Under the pieces are notes generated by a model. The model was given only the letters and a program-made list of their open reading frames with translations. It did no database searches and was not told the DNA's origin. Made by a program: the position numbers and the translations under genes. A stretch of 64,000 nt of DNA from Acidimicrobiales bacterium (GTDB lineage Bacteria > Actinomycetota > Acidimicrobiia > Acidimicrobiales > Iamiaceae): the NCBI GenBank assembly GCA_035547835.1, contig DASZTW010000019.1:1-64000 (forward strand), in the 5' to 3' direction. Of this stretch, positions 24,265 through 33,394 are shown in pieces. The first letter of the stretch is position 1. Each line of letters opens with the position of its first letter.

Positions 24265-25769
24265 CGGCGATCGATGCCGGCGGGAGCGCCGGCACGTTCT
24301 GGGCCCTGGTGGAAGCGGCGGCCGTCGACCGTCCGGATTCGGTCATCCTGTCCGACGACCACGGTCGCTCGCTCACCACGGCGGGGTACCGCGATGCGGC
24401 GATGCGCGCGGCGGCCGGCCTCGCCGGCCACGGCGTCGGGCCGGGAACGGTCGTGTCGTGGCAACTCCCCACCACACTCGAAGCAGCCGTGCTCATGGCG
24501 GCGCTCGCCGGGCTCGGCGCGGTGCAGAACCCGATCATCCCGGTGTTTCGCGAGCGCGAGATCGCGTTCATCGTGGAGCAGGTCGACACGGCGCTGCTGG
24601 TGGTGCCCGAGACGTGGCGTGGGTTCGACCATGGCGCGATGGCCAGGGCGACGGGTCGTCGCGTGCTGGCGCTCGATCTCGACGGCGAGCCCGGATCCGA
24701 GCTGCGGCTGCCCGAAGGTGACCCGGCCCACCTGACAGATCCGCCGCAATCGGCCACGGAGCGGCGCTGGGTGTACTACTCCTCCGGCACCACCGCAGAC
24801 CCGAAGGGCGTCTGCCACCACGATGCCGGGCTGATCGCTTCGTCGAATGGGATGGTCGACGGGCTGGAGCTGGCGGAGGGCGATGTGTACCCGATCGCAT
24901 GGCCTTTCGCCCACATCGGCGGGATCGCCATGCTGTCCGCCGTGTTGCGTGCCGGCGGAACGCTCGTGTTGTTCGACGTGTTCGACCCCGCCACCGTCGG
25001 CGAGCGGATGGCCGCGCACCAACCGACGATCCTCGGCTCGGCCACCCCGTTCTTCAACGCGTACCTCGCGGCCCAGCGCCGTCACGGGGCCGAGCCGCTG
25101 TTCCCGCGCTTGCGGGCGTGCGTGGCCGGTGGCGCGCCAACCCCTGCGGCGGTCAACCGCGAGGTCGCCGAGGTGCTCGGCGTCGACGGTGTGCTCGACG
25201 CCTGGGGTCTCACCGAGTTCCCCGTCGCCACCAGCGAGTCGCCGCGCGATCCGAACCCCGGCACCACCGTCGGCCGTCCGGTCACCGGCGTCGACGCGCG
25301 AGTGGTCGACGGAGAGCTGCGCTTGAAGGGGCCCCAGTGCTTCGTCGGCTACGTCGACGCGTCGCTCGACGCTGCCGCGTTCGACGGCGAGGGATGGTTC
25401 CGCACCGGTGACCTGGGCTCGGTCACCGCGGAAGGCCGGGTTCGTGTCGAGGGTCGCCTGAAGGACATCATCATTCGCAACGCCGAGAACATCTCGGCGC
25501 TCGAAGTGGAGGAAGCGCTGTTGTTGCACGAGTCGGTGGCCGACGTTGCTGTGCTCGGCGTGCCCGACGAGCGGACGGGCGAGCGGGTGTGTGCCGTCGT
25601 GGTCCCTGCCCCGGATGCCGAGCCGTCGCTCGACGGGCTGGTCGCCCACTGCCTCGACCACGGGCTGGCCCGCTTCAAGTGCCCCGAGCAGCTCGAGGTC
25701 GTCGAGGAGCTGCCCCGCAGCCCGATGGGCAAGGTGCAAAAGCGAGCCATCCGGATCGGGTCGCGCTGA
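24261..25769 (+). CDS. AMP-forming acyl-CoA synthetase
   Basis: 502 aa. P-loop YYSSGTTADPKGVCHHD near residue 172-188, WGLTEFPVA near 318, GWFRTGDLGSV near 381, GRLKDIIIRNAENISALEVEE near 400-420 and the catalytic lysine in PRSPMGKVQKRA near 488-496. It activates an acid entering the island's pathway; the substrate is unknown. TTG 24261 (TTGA overlap with the preceding stop) is the only reasonable start near the N-terminal domain. It is followed, with a one-base overlap, by an acyl-CoA dehydrogenase. Confidence 0.87.
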   Translation: MTAIDAGGSAGTFWALVEAAAVDRPDSVILSDDHGRSLTTAGYRDAAMRAAAGLAGHGVGPGTVVSWQLPTTLEAAVLMAALAGLGAVQNPIIPVFREREIAFIVEQVDTALLVVPETWRGFDHGAMARATGRRVLALDLDGEPGSELRLPEGDPAHLTDPPQSATERRWVYYSSGTTADPKGVCHHDAGLIASSNGMVDGLELAEGDVYPIAWPFAHIGGIAMLSAVLRAGGTLVLFDVFDPATVGERMAAHQPTILGSATPFFNAYLAAQRRHGAEPLFPRLRACVAGGAPTPAAVNREVAEVLGVDGVLDAWGLTEFPVATSESPRDPNPGTTVGRPVTGVDARVVDGELRLKGPQCFVGYVDASLDAAAFDGEGWFRTGDLGSVTAEGRVRVEGRLKDIIIRNAENISALEVEEALLLHESVADVAVLGVPDERTGERVCAVVVPAPDAEPSLDGLVAHCLDHGLARFKCPEQLEVVEELPRSPMGKVQKRAIRIGSR

Positions 25770-26809
25770 TGGATCTGGCGCCGAGTCCGGAACAGGAGGC
25801 GTTGGTCGCGTCGGTCCGAGGTGTGCTGTCGAAGCACTCGTCGCCCGATCAGGTTCGTGCCGCTGGGCCGCGGGGGTTCGACCCGGCGTTGTGGGACGCG
25901 CTCGGTGAGTTCGGGGTCGTGGCGATGGCCGTGCCCGAAGCTGCCGGGGGTTGGGGAGCGGGGCTGCTCGAACTGGCGCTGATCGCCGAACAAGTGGGCG
26001 CGTTCGTGGCGCCGGCCCCGGTCATCGAGACCCAGGTAGCCGCGCGGCTGCTGGCGGCGATCGCCGCGTCCGCATCGGGAGGCTCACCGGCCGCCGACGC
26101 GCTCGGGCGGGTGCTCGCTGGCTCCACCATGGTGACCTGGTCGCCGCGGCCGGTCGAGCCCGAGGTACCTTCGCTGGTGCCCGGCGCCGCTGTGGCCGAC
26201 GCGGCGGTGCTGTTGCGAGGCGACGACCTGGTCCTGTTGCCGCTCGACGGCGCGGTCTCGGCGGTCGACAACCTCGCCGATGCGCCGCTCGCCGACGTGC
26301 GCGTGGGCGACGGCGCCGTCGTGCTCGCGCCGGGTGCGTCGGCCCACGAGCTGTTCGAGCGGGCGCTCGACGAGTGGCTGGTGTTGATCGCGGCCGCGCT
26401 GGTCGGGCTCGCGGCCACCGCCCACGAACAGACCTGCGAGTACGCCCGTGAGCGGATCGCCTGGGGTGTCCCGATCGGGACGTATCAGGGCGTCGCGCAC
26501 CCGCTGGCGAACGACGCCACCGCGCTCGACGGCGCTCGGATCCTGGCCCGCAAAGCGGCTTGGGAGCTCGACCACGGCACGCCCCGCGGGCGCGAGCTGG
26601 CCGCGATGGCGTTCGGCTTCGCGTCGGAGACCTCGGCGCGGGTCACGTACGACGCCATCCACTTCCACGGCGGTTACGGCTTCATGGTGGAGCACGATGC
26701 GCCGCTGTACTACACGCGCGCCCGCGGCTGGCCTCGGATCTGGGGTGACGCGCGCAAGGCGCACCAGCGGGTGTCCCGAGCGCGCTACGGCGTGGGAGCG
26801 AGGACCTGA
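25769..26809 (+). CDS. acyl-CoA dehydrogenase family protein, short (346 aa) type
   Basis: 346 aa, somewhat shorter than usual (about 380). It has the N-terminal helical domain (SPEQEALVASVRGVLSKH), VAMAVPEAAGGWGAGLLELALIAEQVG, a degenerate beta domain and a C-terminal domain with RIAWGVPIGTYQGVAHPLAND and FHGGYGFMVEHDAPLYYTRA. The YEG catalytic motif is absent. Such half-active subunits pair with a second dehydrogenase into alpha2beta2 enzymes in steroid degradation (ChsE types); the next gene is the obvious partner. Start ATG 25769 overlaps the ligase stop (TGATG). Confidence 0.83.
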   Translation: MDLAPSPEQEALVASVRGVLSKHSSPDQVRAAGPRGFDPALWDALGEFGVVAMAVPEAAGGWGAGLLELALIAEQVGAFVAPAPVIETQVAARLLAAIAASASGGSPAADALGRVLAGSTMVTWSPRPVEPEVPSLVPGAAVADAAVLLRGDDLVLLPLDGAVSAVDNLADAPLADVRVGDGAVVLAPGASAHELFERALDEWLVLIAAALVGLAATAHEQTCEYARERIAWGVPIGTYQGVAHPLANDATALDGARILARKAAWELDHGTPRGRELAAMAFGFASETSARVTYDAIHFHGGYGFMVEHDAPLYYTRARGWPRIWGDARKAHQRVSRARYGVGART

Positions 26810-26810
26810 C

Positions 26811-27956
26811 GTGGACTTCGAATGGGACCCCGCGCTCGATGCCTTCCGCGCGGAAGTCGAGGCATTCCTCGCCGACGCGCTGCCGCCAGAGCTGGCCGAA
26901 CAAGTCCACCGCAGCGGTGTGTCACACGACGACGGCTTCGTCCGCCGGTTGGCCGAGCAACGTTGGGTCGGTCCCGACTGGCCCCGCGACGACGGGCGAC
27001 CACCGCTCGGCCCGTACGAGATCTACGTCCTCGACCAGGTGATGACCGAGGCCGAGGCCCCCACGTACCTGATCACCACCACCGGCATGGTGGCGGCCGT
27101 GATCCGCACGGTGGGCTCCGACGACCTCAAGGCGGAGATCATCCCGCGGTTTCTCCGCGGTGACGTGCTGATCGCGCTCGGGCAGACCGAGCCCGAAGTG
27201 GGATCCGACGTCGGCTCGGTGCGCACCCGCGCCCGCCGCGACGGCGACCGCTGGGTCATCAACGGCCAGAAGATGTTCACCACCAATGCGCACGTGGCGG
27301 ACTACATCTTCCTGCTCACCCGCAGCGACCCCGACGCACCCAAGCACGCCGGTCTCACGTTGTTCCTCGTGCCGCTCGACCACCCCGGCGTCGAGGTGCA
27401 GGCCGTGTTCACGTTGTCGGGCGAACGCACCAACATCGTGTTCTTGAACGACGTCACCATCGACGACCGTTGGCGGGTCGGTCCGGCCAACGGCGGTTGG
27501 CGGGCGTTGATGCTGGCGCTGCAGGACGAGCACTCTGCCGCGTTCAGCCCGCACCTCGGCCGGTTCTTGCGCCACGCGGCGCAGTGGGCGCAGGACACGG
27601 ATCGACTTGATGACCCCGACGTGCAAGCGCGCCTCGGCAAGTGGGCCACCGAGCTCGAAGTCGCCCAGCTCCTCGAGCTGCGCACCGCGTGGATGGAGGC
27701 CAACGGGCAGGTGCCGGTGGCCGAAGGACCGATGTCGAAGCTGTTCAGCACCGAAGCGATCGTGGGCGGCGCCGAGGACCTGCACGCCATGGTCGGGCCC
27801 GACGCACTGCGCCGCCGGCTCGACCCGACCGCCATCGGCGGCGGCCACGTGGAGCACGCCGTGCGCTTCTCGCCGGGAAGCACCATCTACGCGGGGACCA
27901 GCGAGATCCAGCGCAACATCATCGCCCGGCAGGCGTGCGGGCTGCCGCGCCCCTGA
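26811..27956 (+). CDS. acyl-CoA dehydrogenase
   Basis: 381 aa, full length. FAD-binding features are ALGQTEPEVGSDVGSV near residue 123-138, DRWVINGQKMFTTNAHVADY near 145-165 and the C-terminal STIYAGTSEIQRNIIARQ near 357-374. In classical enzymes the residue before GTS is the catalytic Glu; here it is Ala, so the base must come from elsewhere or from the partner subunit. GTG 26811 is one base after the previous stop. It oxidises an acyl-CoA to the 2-enoyl-CoA, probably as a heteromer with the preceding protein. Confidence 0.86.
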   Translation: MDFEWDPALDAFRAEVEAFLADALPPELAEQVHRSGVSHDDGFVRRLAEQRWVGPDWPRDDGRPPLGPYEIYVLDQVMTEAEAPTYLITTTGMVAAVIRTVGSDDLKAEIIPRFLRGDVLIALGQTEPEVGSDVGSVRTRARRDGDRWVINGQKMFTTNAHVADYIFLLTRSDPDAPKHAGLTLFLVPLDHPGVEVQAVFTLSGERTNIVFLNDVTIDDRWRVGPANGGWRALMLALQDEHSAAFSPHLGRFLRHAAQWAQDTDRLDDPDVQARLGKWATELEVAQLLELRTAWMEANGQVPVAEGPMSKLFSTEAIVGGAEDLHAMVGPDALRRRLDPTAIGGGHVEHAVRFSPGSTIYAGTSEIQRNIIARQACGLPRP

Positions 27957-27965
27957 CCGTCGCCG

Positions 27966-29135
27966 TCAACGCGGGTCGCGCTCGGCGAGCTCCGCGAGCA
28001 CCTCGTCGGTGTGCTGGCCCAGCTCGGGCGCGATCGACGTCGGCCGGTTCGGCGTGCCGTGGAAGTCGGCGGGCGTCGCCACCATCGTCGTGGTCGTCGA
28101 CCCGTCCGGCACCTCGACGGCGCTGCCGGCGGCGGCGAACTGCGGGTCGGCCACGAGATCCTCGAGGCTGTTGACCGGTGCCCAGAAGAAGTCGGGCTCC
28201 TCGGCGAAGCGTGCGGCCCACTCATCGAGCGGCTTGGTCGCGAACACCGCGTCGAGCTCCGCGATGAGCTCTTTGGCGTGCTCGAACCTGCCGCGGCCCG
28301 TGGCGAACCGCTCGTCGTCGAGCCACTCGGGGTGGCCGACCACACGCGCGAGGGGAGGCCAGTGGCGGTCGCCTTCGAGCCCCACGATCCAAAATCGCCG
28401 ACCGTCACCGGCGACGTAGTTGTTCACGGTCGGGCTGCCCATCTTCGTTCGCTGCCCGCCTTGCACTTGCAGGCCCCACATCAGGTACACGTTCAAGTCG
28501 AACCCGATCGTGTACGCACCCTGGCGGAACAGCGACGTGGTGATGAGCTGTCCTTTGCCGGTGCGCCCGCGCGACACCAGGGCGGCGTTGATCATGGCGG
28601 CGCCGGTCATGGCCACGCTGTGGTCGCCCATGCCGCCACGTTGGAAGGGCGGGTCCTCGCCGGGTCGGCTCAACAGCCAGGCGATGCCCGAACGCGCCCA
28701 CCACGCGGCGATGTCGTAGCCCGCGGCGTCGGCATCGGGCCCTTCGGTTCCGTAGCCGGTCATCAGCGCGTACACGAGGCGGTCGTTGCGGGCCAGCAGG
28801 GCGTCGGGGCCGAGGCCCGCACGCTCGAGCCCGGCTTTGCGGACGTTGGTCACGAACACGTCGGCTTCGTCGATCAGCGCCAACGCCGCCGCGCGGCCTT
28901 CGTCTGATGCCAAGTCGAGGACGACGCTGCGCTTGCCCCGGTTGTCGAGCTCGAACGGCGGGTTGGTCGGCAGGTCGCCGCCGAGGATCTTCGTGAACCC
29001 GCGGGCAGGGTCGCCGGACGGCGGCTCGATCTTCACCACCTCGGCGTCCCAATCGCACAGGATCCCGGCGGCCGCCGGCCCCGCGACCCACATTCCGAGC
29101 TCGACGACCCGGATTCCTTCGAGCGGTCCTGGCAT
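27966..29135 (-). CDS. CaiB/BaiF family CoA-transferase (class III)
   Basis: 389 aa. It moves CoA between carboxylic acids, or acts as a racemase in the AMACR branch. Conserved start GIRVVELGMWVAGPAAAGIL, DWDAEVVKIEPPSGDPAR, NRGKRSVVLDL and the catalytic Asp171 in GGMGDHSVAMTG are present, with a C-terminal ELGQHTDEVLAELAE. It could activate an acid without ATP or epimerise a 2-methylacyl-CoA, a step needed for branched side chains. It stands alone and diverges from the aldehyde dehydrogenase gene across a long inverted repeat. It lacks the island operator. Confidence 0.87.
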   Translation of the reverse strand: MPGPLEGIRVVELGMWVAGPAAAGILCDWDAEVVKIEPPSGDPARGFTKILGGDLPTNPPFELDNRGKRSVVLDLASDEGRAAALALIDEADVFVTNVRKAGLERAGLGPDALLARNDRLVYALMTGYGTEGPDADAAGYDIAAWWARSGIAWLLSRPGEDPPFQRGGMGDHSVAMTGAAMINAALVSRGRTGKGQLITTSLFRQGAYTIGFDLNVYLMWGLQVQGGQRTKMGSPTVNNYVAGDGRRFWIVGLEGDRHWPPLARVVGHPEWLDDERFATGRGRFEHAKELIAELDAVFATKPLDEWAARFAEEPDFFWAPVNSLEDLVADPQFAAAGSAVEVPDGSTTTTMVATPADFHGTPNRPTSIAPELGQHTDEVLAELAERDPR

Positions 29136-29160
29136 GGTGCGAGCTCCCGTCTGACGATGA

Positions 29161-29214
29161 CCGTTCTGGGCTGGAAATTACGCGTCCCAACGCGTCGAAA
29201 GCAGCCCAGAACGG
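29161..29214. repeat. 13-bp perfect inverted repeat in a divergent intergenic region
   Basis: CCGTTCTGGGCTG (29161-29173) and CAGCCCAGAACGG (29202-29214) are perfect inverted copies around a 28-nt centre. The centre itself holds two ACGCGT palindromes (29180-29185 and 29190-29195). It lies 26 bp before the CaiB start and about 40 bp before the TAGTGT -10 box (29254-29259) of the aldehyde dehydrogenase gene. It could be a compound operator, a 5' hairpin in the CaiB message or a small repeat element. Confidence 0.8.
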
Positions 29215-29329
29215 AGGGGGTCGGTGCGCGGAAATCCCGCCTCCGCGATGCGATAGTGTCGCTCTCCAAAGGGGGCCGGATCGGGGGCAGACCGTGGATC
29301 CGGGCCGTCAGAGCTCACGAGGAGAGCTG

Positions 29330-30790
29330 ATGCACGAAGAACGCATGCTGATCGACGGCAAGCTCGTCGAGGCCGAAGGCGGACGTACCTTCGAGAACAT
29401 CAACCCCGCCACCGAGGACGTGCTCGGGACGGTGGCCGACGGTTCTCGGGCCGACATGGAGCGAGCGGTCGACGCGGCCCGCAACGCGTTCGACACCACC
29501 GACTGGGGCACGAACCGCGCGGCCCGCAAGGCGGCGATCTTGCAGCTGCAAGAAGCGATCGAGAGCGAGGTCGAAGATCTGCGTGCCGAACTGGTGGCCG
29601 AGGTCGGCTGCCCGGTGCTCAGCACGTACGGCCCGCAGCTCGACGCACCCTTGCGCGAGGCGTTGCGGTGGCCGGCCGACATGATCGACCAGTTCCCGTG
29701 GTCGCGCTCGCTCGGGCCCAAGGACGCCTTCGGCATGGGCCACGACTCCGAGCGTGAGGTCTGGAAGGAGCCGGTCGGGGTCGTCGGTGTCATCGTCCCG
29801 TGGAACTTCCCGATCGAGATCACACTCAACAAGCTCGGGCCGATCTTGGCCATGGGCAACACGTGCGTGCTGAAGCCGGCGCCCGACACTCCTTGGAACG
29901 CAACCCGTCTCGGGCGGCTGATCGCCGAAAAGACCGACATCCCGCCGGGCGTGATCAACATCGTGACCTCGTCGGACCACCTGGTGGGCGAAGTGCTGTC
30001 CACCTCGCCGAAGGTCGACATGGTGGCCTTCACCGGCTCCACCGCGACGGGCCGCCGCATCATGCAAGCGGCGTCGGCCACCGTGAAGCCCACGTTCCTC
30101 GAGCTCGGCGGCAAGTCCGTGAACTTGGTGCTCGAAGACGCCGACTTCGAATCGACGATCCCCATGGCCTCGATGGTGTGCATGCACGCCGGTCAGGGCT
30201 GTGCGATGCCCACCCGTCTCCTGGTGCCGAACTCCCGCTACGACGAGGCGATCGAGCTTGCGAAGGCGGGCTTCGCGGGCGTGGCGTACGGCGACCCCAC
30301 CGACCCGTCGGTGCTGCAGGGCCCCCAAGTCTCCAAGAAGCAGCAGGACCGCGTGCTCGGCTACATCGAGAAGGGCAAGCAAGAGGGCGCCCGCGTCGTG
30401 GTCGGCGGTGGCATCCCGAAGGATCAGCCCAAAGGCTTCTTCGTGGAGCCGACGTTGTTCGCCGACGTGGAGTCGGGCATGACCATCGCGCAAGAGGAGA
30501 TCTTCGGGCCGGTGCTGGTGGTGATCGGGTTCGACGACGATGACGACGCAGTCCGCATCGCGAACGACTCCGAGTACGGCTTGTCCGGCATGGTCACTTC
30601 CGGCGATCTCGAGCGAGCCAAGGGCATTGCCCGGCGCATCCGCACGGGCACGCTCGCGATCAACGGCGGCCTCTGGTACGGCGCGGACTCGCCGTTCGGC
30701 GGCTACAAGCAGTCCGGCGTCGGTCGCCAGTGCGGCCTCGAGGGCCTCGAGATCTTCACCGAGACCAAGTCGGTGGCCTGGCCCGCCTGA
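29330..30790 (+). CDS. NAD(P)+-dependent aldehyde dehydrogenase
   Basis: 486 aa, normal length. It oxidises an aldehyde to its acid. Rossmann and active-site motifs: VIVPWNFPIEI near residue 154, VLKPAPDTPWNA near 180, FTGSTATGRRIM near 234, catalytic Glu258 in LELGGKS, catalytic Cys291 in HAGQGCAMPTR, and EEIFGPVLVVI near 390. GAGGAGAG before ATG 29330 fixes the start. The product acid could feed the island's CoA ligases, but the promoter lacks the island operator, so regulation differs. Confidence 0.92.
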   Translation: MHEERMLIDGKLVEAEGGRTFENINPATEDVLGTVADGSRADMERAVDAARNAFDTTDWGTNRAARKAAILQLQEAIESEVEDLRAELVAEVGCPVLSTYGPQLDAPLREALRWPADMIDQFPWSRSLGPKDAFGMGHDSEREVWKEPVGVVGVIVPWNFPIEITLNKLGPILAMGNTCVLKPAPDTPWNATRLGRLIAEKTDIPPGVINIVTSSDHLVGEVLSTSPKVDMVAFTGSTATGRRIMQAASATVKPTFLELGGKSVNLVLEDADFESTIPMASMVCMHAGQGCAMPTRLLVPNSRYDEAIELAKAGFAGVAYGDPTDPSVLQGPQVSKKQQDRVLGYIEKGKQEGARVVVGGGIPKDQPKGFFVEPTLFADVESGMTIAQEEIFGPVLVVIGFDDDDDAVRIANDSEYGLSGMVTSGDLERAKGIARRIRTGTLAINGGLWYGADSPFGGYKQSGVGRQCGLEGLEIFTETKSVAWPA

Positions 30791-30827
30791 TCGGTTCTGG
30801 CGTCAGCCGCGGGGTCGCAGCGTCGCG

Positions 30828-32117
30828 TCAGTCGCGGGGTCGCAGCGTCCGGAGGAACTCGCCGTAGGGCCCTTCTCTTCCGGGCACGTTGTCGCGGGGG
30901 AGGCCGAGTCCCTGCTCCGCGATCACGTTGCGCTGGATCTCGTCGGCTCCGCCGTAGATGCCCGACGCGGGCGAAAAGACCATCGACGTGGCGAAGCGGC
31001 CGCCTTCGACGCCGTCGGGCTCGGCCAACATGCCGTCAGCACCCAAGATGTGGATCGCCAAGTTGGCTGCGTCCTTGGTGATCCGGGTCTGCAGGATCTT
31101 GCCGAGGTTCGCGATGCCCTTCCCGCCGCCTCGCGCCGCCTCGGCTTTGGCGCGCTGCGCGTTCCACATGCCGAGCACCGTGTGGGTGTGGAGGCGGGCG
31201 AGGTCCTGGCGGACGTGCGGATCGGCCGTGCGGCCCTGCGCGGCGGCGAGGTCGATCAGCTCGGGCAGCTTCACGATCAAGTTGCCGTCGGGCGCGGGCT
31301 CCTGCGCGGCCTCGCCCGCGTTGCGGCCGAGGAAGCCGCCTTTGGGACCGGGGGGCGGGAACCCGGCGTGCGACCCGCCGGCGCCGATGCCCGAGCGCTC
31401 GAAGAACAACGTGGTCTGCGCCAGCTTCCAGCCGTTGCCCTCACCGCCGACCAGGTCGGCGTCGTCGCAGACCGCGTCGTCGAAGAACACCTCGTTGAAC
31501 ACGGACTCACCGGTCATCTCACGCAACGGCCGCACGGTGACGCCCGGCTGGTCGAGCGAGAACGCGAACCACGAGATCCCGGCGTGCTTGCGCGCGGAGA
31601 AGTCGGTGCGGGCGAGCAGCATCCCGTGGTCGCAGTCGCGGGCCATGCTGCTCCACACCTTCTGGCCGTTGATGACCCAGCGGTCGCCGTCGCGCTCGGC
31701 CCGTGTGGTGAGCCCGGCCAAGTCGGACCCGGCGCCAGGCTCGCTGAACAGCTGGCACCAGTTGGTCTGCCCGTCGAGGATCGGGGGCACGTGACGGGCG
31801 ATCTGGTCGGCGGAGCCGTGCGTGAGGATCGTCGGCGCGGCCATCAGCAACCCCAGCCCGCCTGGCGGGCGCAGCGCCCCGTGGCGCACGAACTCCGATC
31901 GCACGGTGGTGGCCGCGTTGCGGGGCAGGCCGCGGCCGCCCTGCTCCGGCGGCAGGTGCGGCGCGGTCCAGCCGGCCTTGGCGACCAGGCGCCACCAGTC
32001 GTCGACCGACAGACCCGGGTCCCAGTTCTCATCGAGCCACGCATGCACTTCGGCCCGCAAGGCGTCGCGCCCGCCGGCAGGCGCGCTGGTCGACCCCTCG
32101 TGCGGCGGCGCAGCCAT
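30828..32117 (-). CDS. acyl-CoA dehydrogenase
   Basis: 429 aa. Family motifs: AGWTAPHLPPEQGGRGLPR near residue 46, CQLFSEPGAGSDLAGL near 122, DRWVINGQKVWSSMARDCD near 145, and the C-terminal ASGIYGGADEIQRNVIAEQ near 385. An insertion rich in Gly/Pro (GSHAGFPPPGPKGGFLG) precedes the C-terminal domain. The residue normally serving as catalytic Glu (YEG) is Gly. Start ATG 32117 overlaps the stop of the amidohydrolase gene by one base (TGATG), so the two form one operon read leftward from site 4. Confidence 0.87.
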   Translation of the reverse strand: MAAPPHEGSTSAPAGGRDALRAEVHAWLDENWDPGLSVDDWWRLVAKAGWTAPHLPPEQGGRGLPRNAATTVRSEFVRHGALRPPGGLGLLMAAPTILTHGSADQIARHVPPILDGQTNWCQLFSEPGAGSDLAGLTTRAERDGDRWVINGQKVWSSMARDCDHGMLLARTDFSARKHAGISWFAFSLDQPGVTVRPLREMTGESVFNEVFFDDAVCDDADLVGGEGNGWKLAQTTLFFERSGIGAGGSHAGFPPPGPKGGFLGRNAGEAAQEPAPDGNLIVKLPELIDLAAAQGRTADPHVRQDLARLHTHTVLGMWNAQRAKAEAARGGGKGIANLGKILQTRITKDAANLAIHILGADGMLAEPDGVEGGRFATSMVFSPASGIYGGADEIQRNVIAEQGLGLPRDNVPGREGPYGEFLRTLRPRD

Positions 32118-33310
32118 CAGAGCGCCTCGACGCCGAGCAGGTCGAGGGTGTTGGTCCGCATGATCTTGCGGGTCTCGTCCGCATCGAACGCGTGCAGTTC
32201 CTTGGTGAACTGCAAGGGCTCGGCCAATCCCTCGCCGTGGGGCCAGTCGCTGCCGAACAGCACCCGCTCGGTACCGATGAGGTCGGCGAGCGTCCGGATG
32301 TCCTCTTCGTAGTACGGCGTGACCCACACGTGCTCCCGGATCACGTCGAGCGGGTCGTGCGGGAACACCCACGGGGTCTGGTTGGCCTGCTTCTCGAGTC
32401 GCTTGGCGAGCAGTGCGACCCAGTCGGAGCCGTTCTCGATGCTGGCCACCCGCAGCGCAGGGTGCCGTTCGAACACGCCGTCGACGATCAGCGAGGCCAT
32501 CGTGTCGTGGATGGCGCGGTCCGACACGAGGATCCGGCTCAAGATGTTCATCTTCCCGAAGGCCTCGAAGGAAGCCGACCCGCCCCACATGGTGGTGAAC
32601 GCGTTGTAGCCGCTGTCGCCCAAGTGGAAGGCAGCCGGGATCGACGCCTCGGCCAGGCGCGCCCACACCGGGTCGTGGCGCTTGTGGCCGAGCGAGTACG
32701 ACTTGCCGTGCTCGCCGGGCACCGGCGCGGGACGGATGTGCACGAGGCGGGCTCCCGCGGCGAGCACCCGGTCGATCTCGGCCCCGGCCGCGGCCGGGTC
32801 GGCCAGTGAGATCATCGGCGCGGCGACCAGTCGGTGGTCGGCGCCGTAGCCCCAGTCCTCCTCGAGCCACCGGTTGAACGCCGTGAGGCTCGCCATGGTG
32901 GCGCCGACGTCGTCCTTCAGCGCTTCCTCCACGCCGCACCCGAAGGTTGGGAACAGCAGCACCGCGTCGAGGCCCTGCTCGTCGAGCACCCGGAGGCGGG
33001 CGTCGCGGTCTTGGTACTCGGGCCGACCGTCGAGCGGCTCGACTTTCATGAGGGTGCGGGGGTCGACGCCTTCGGGGATCTGGCCTCGGAACAGCGGATC
33101 GATGCAGCCCGGTACGATGATCGGGTCGAACGTGGGGTTGGGGATGAAGCGGTTGACCCGGCCGCCCATCAGCACTTGCTGATGGCCCCGATCGTCGGTC
33201 AGCACCTGCACGCCGCGGTGGGCAATGGCCCGGTCGAGGTGGCGGGTGAACGCGTCGAGCGGCTCGTAGTAGTGGTTGTCCGCGTCGATCGGCGCGAAGT
33301 CGAGGTCCAT
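32117..33310 (-). CDS. amidohydrolase-2 family metal-dependent hydrolase/decarboxylase
   Basis: 397 aa TIM barrel of the amidohydrolase-2 (ACMSD/gamma-resorcylate decarboxylase) group. The metal motif at the N-terminus is IDADNHYYEPLDAF (the DxDxH/E form), followed by LFPTFGCGVEE near 125, AAFHLGDSGYNAF near 228 and the metal Asp in LFGSDWPHGEGL near 357. It may hydrolyse a C-C or C-O bond or decarboxylate an intermediate. ATG 33310 is used; GTG 33343, just after a TACGCT -10 box on the minus strand, is a good leaderless alternative. It is divergent from a CoA ligase across site 4. Confidence 0.83.
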   Translation of the reverse strand: MDLDFAPIDADNHYYEPLDAFTRHLDRAIAHRGVQVLTDDRGHQQVLMGGRVNRFIPNPTFDPIIVPGCIDPLFRGQIPEGVDPRTLMKVEPLDGRPEYQDRDARLRVLDEQGLDAVLLFPTFGCGVEEALKDDVGATMASLTAFNRWLEEDWGYGADHRLVAAPMISLADPAAAGAEIDRVLAAGARLVHIRPAPVPGEHGKSYSLGHKRHDPVWARLAEASIPAAFHLGDSGYNAFTTMWGGSASFEAFGKMNILSRILVSDRAIHDTMASLIVDGVFERHPALRVASIENGSDWVALLAKRLEKQANQTPWVFPHDPLDVIREHVWVTPYYEEDIRTLADLIGTERVLFGSDWPHGEGLAEPLQFTKELHAFDADETRKIMRTNTLDLLGVEAL

Positions 33311-33375
33311 GGCGTGGTCGCCCCCGTCGGTGATGCCGTGCACTGCCGTGTCCAGCGTACTGCTCCCTCGTCGAA

Positions 33376-33387
33376 TCATCTAGACTT
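33376..33387. promoter_or_regulatory. island operator, site 4, over a -10 box
   Basis: TCATCTAGACTT matches the shared palindrome at 10 of 12 positions with an intact TCTAGA core (33379-33384). It overlaps TAGACT (33381-33386), the -10 of the CoA-ligase gene, and faces the divergent amidohydrolase operon. Confidence 0.65.
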
Positions 33388-33394
33388 TTCCGCG

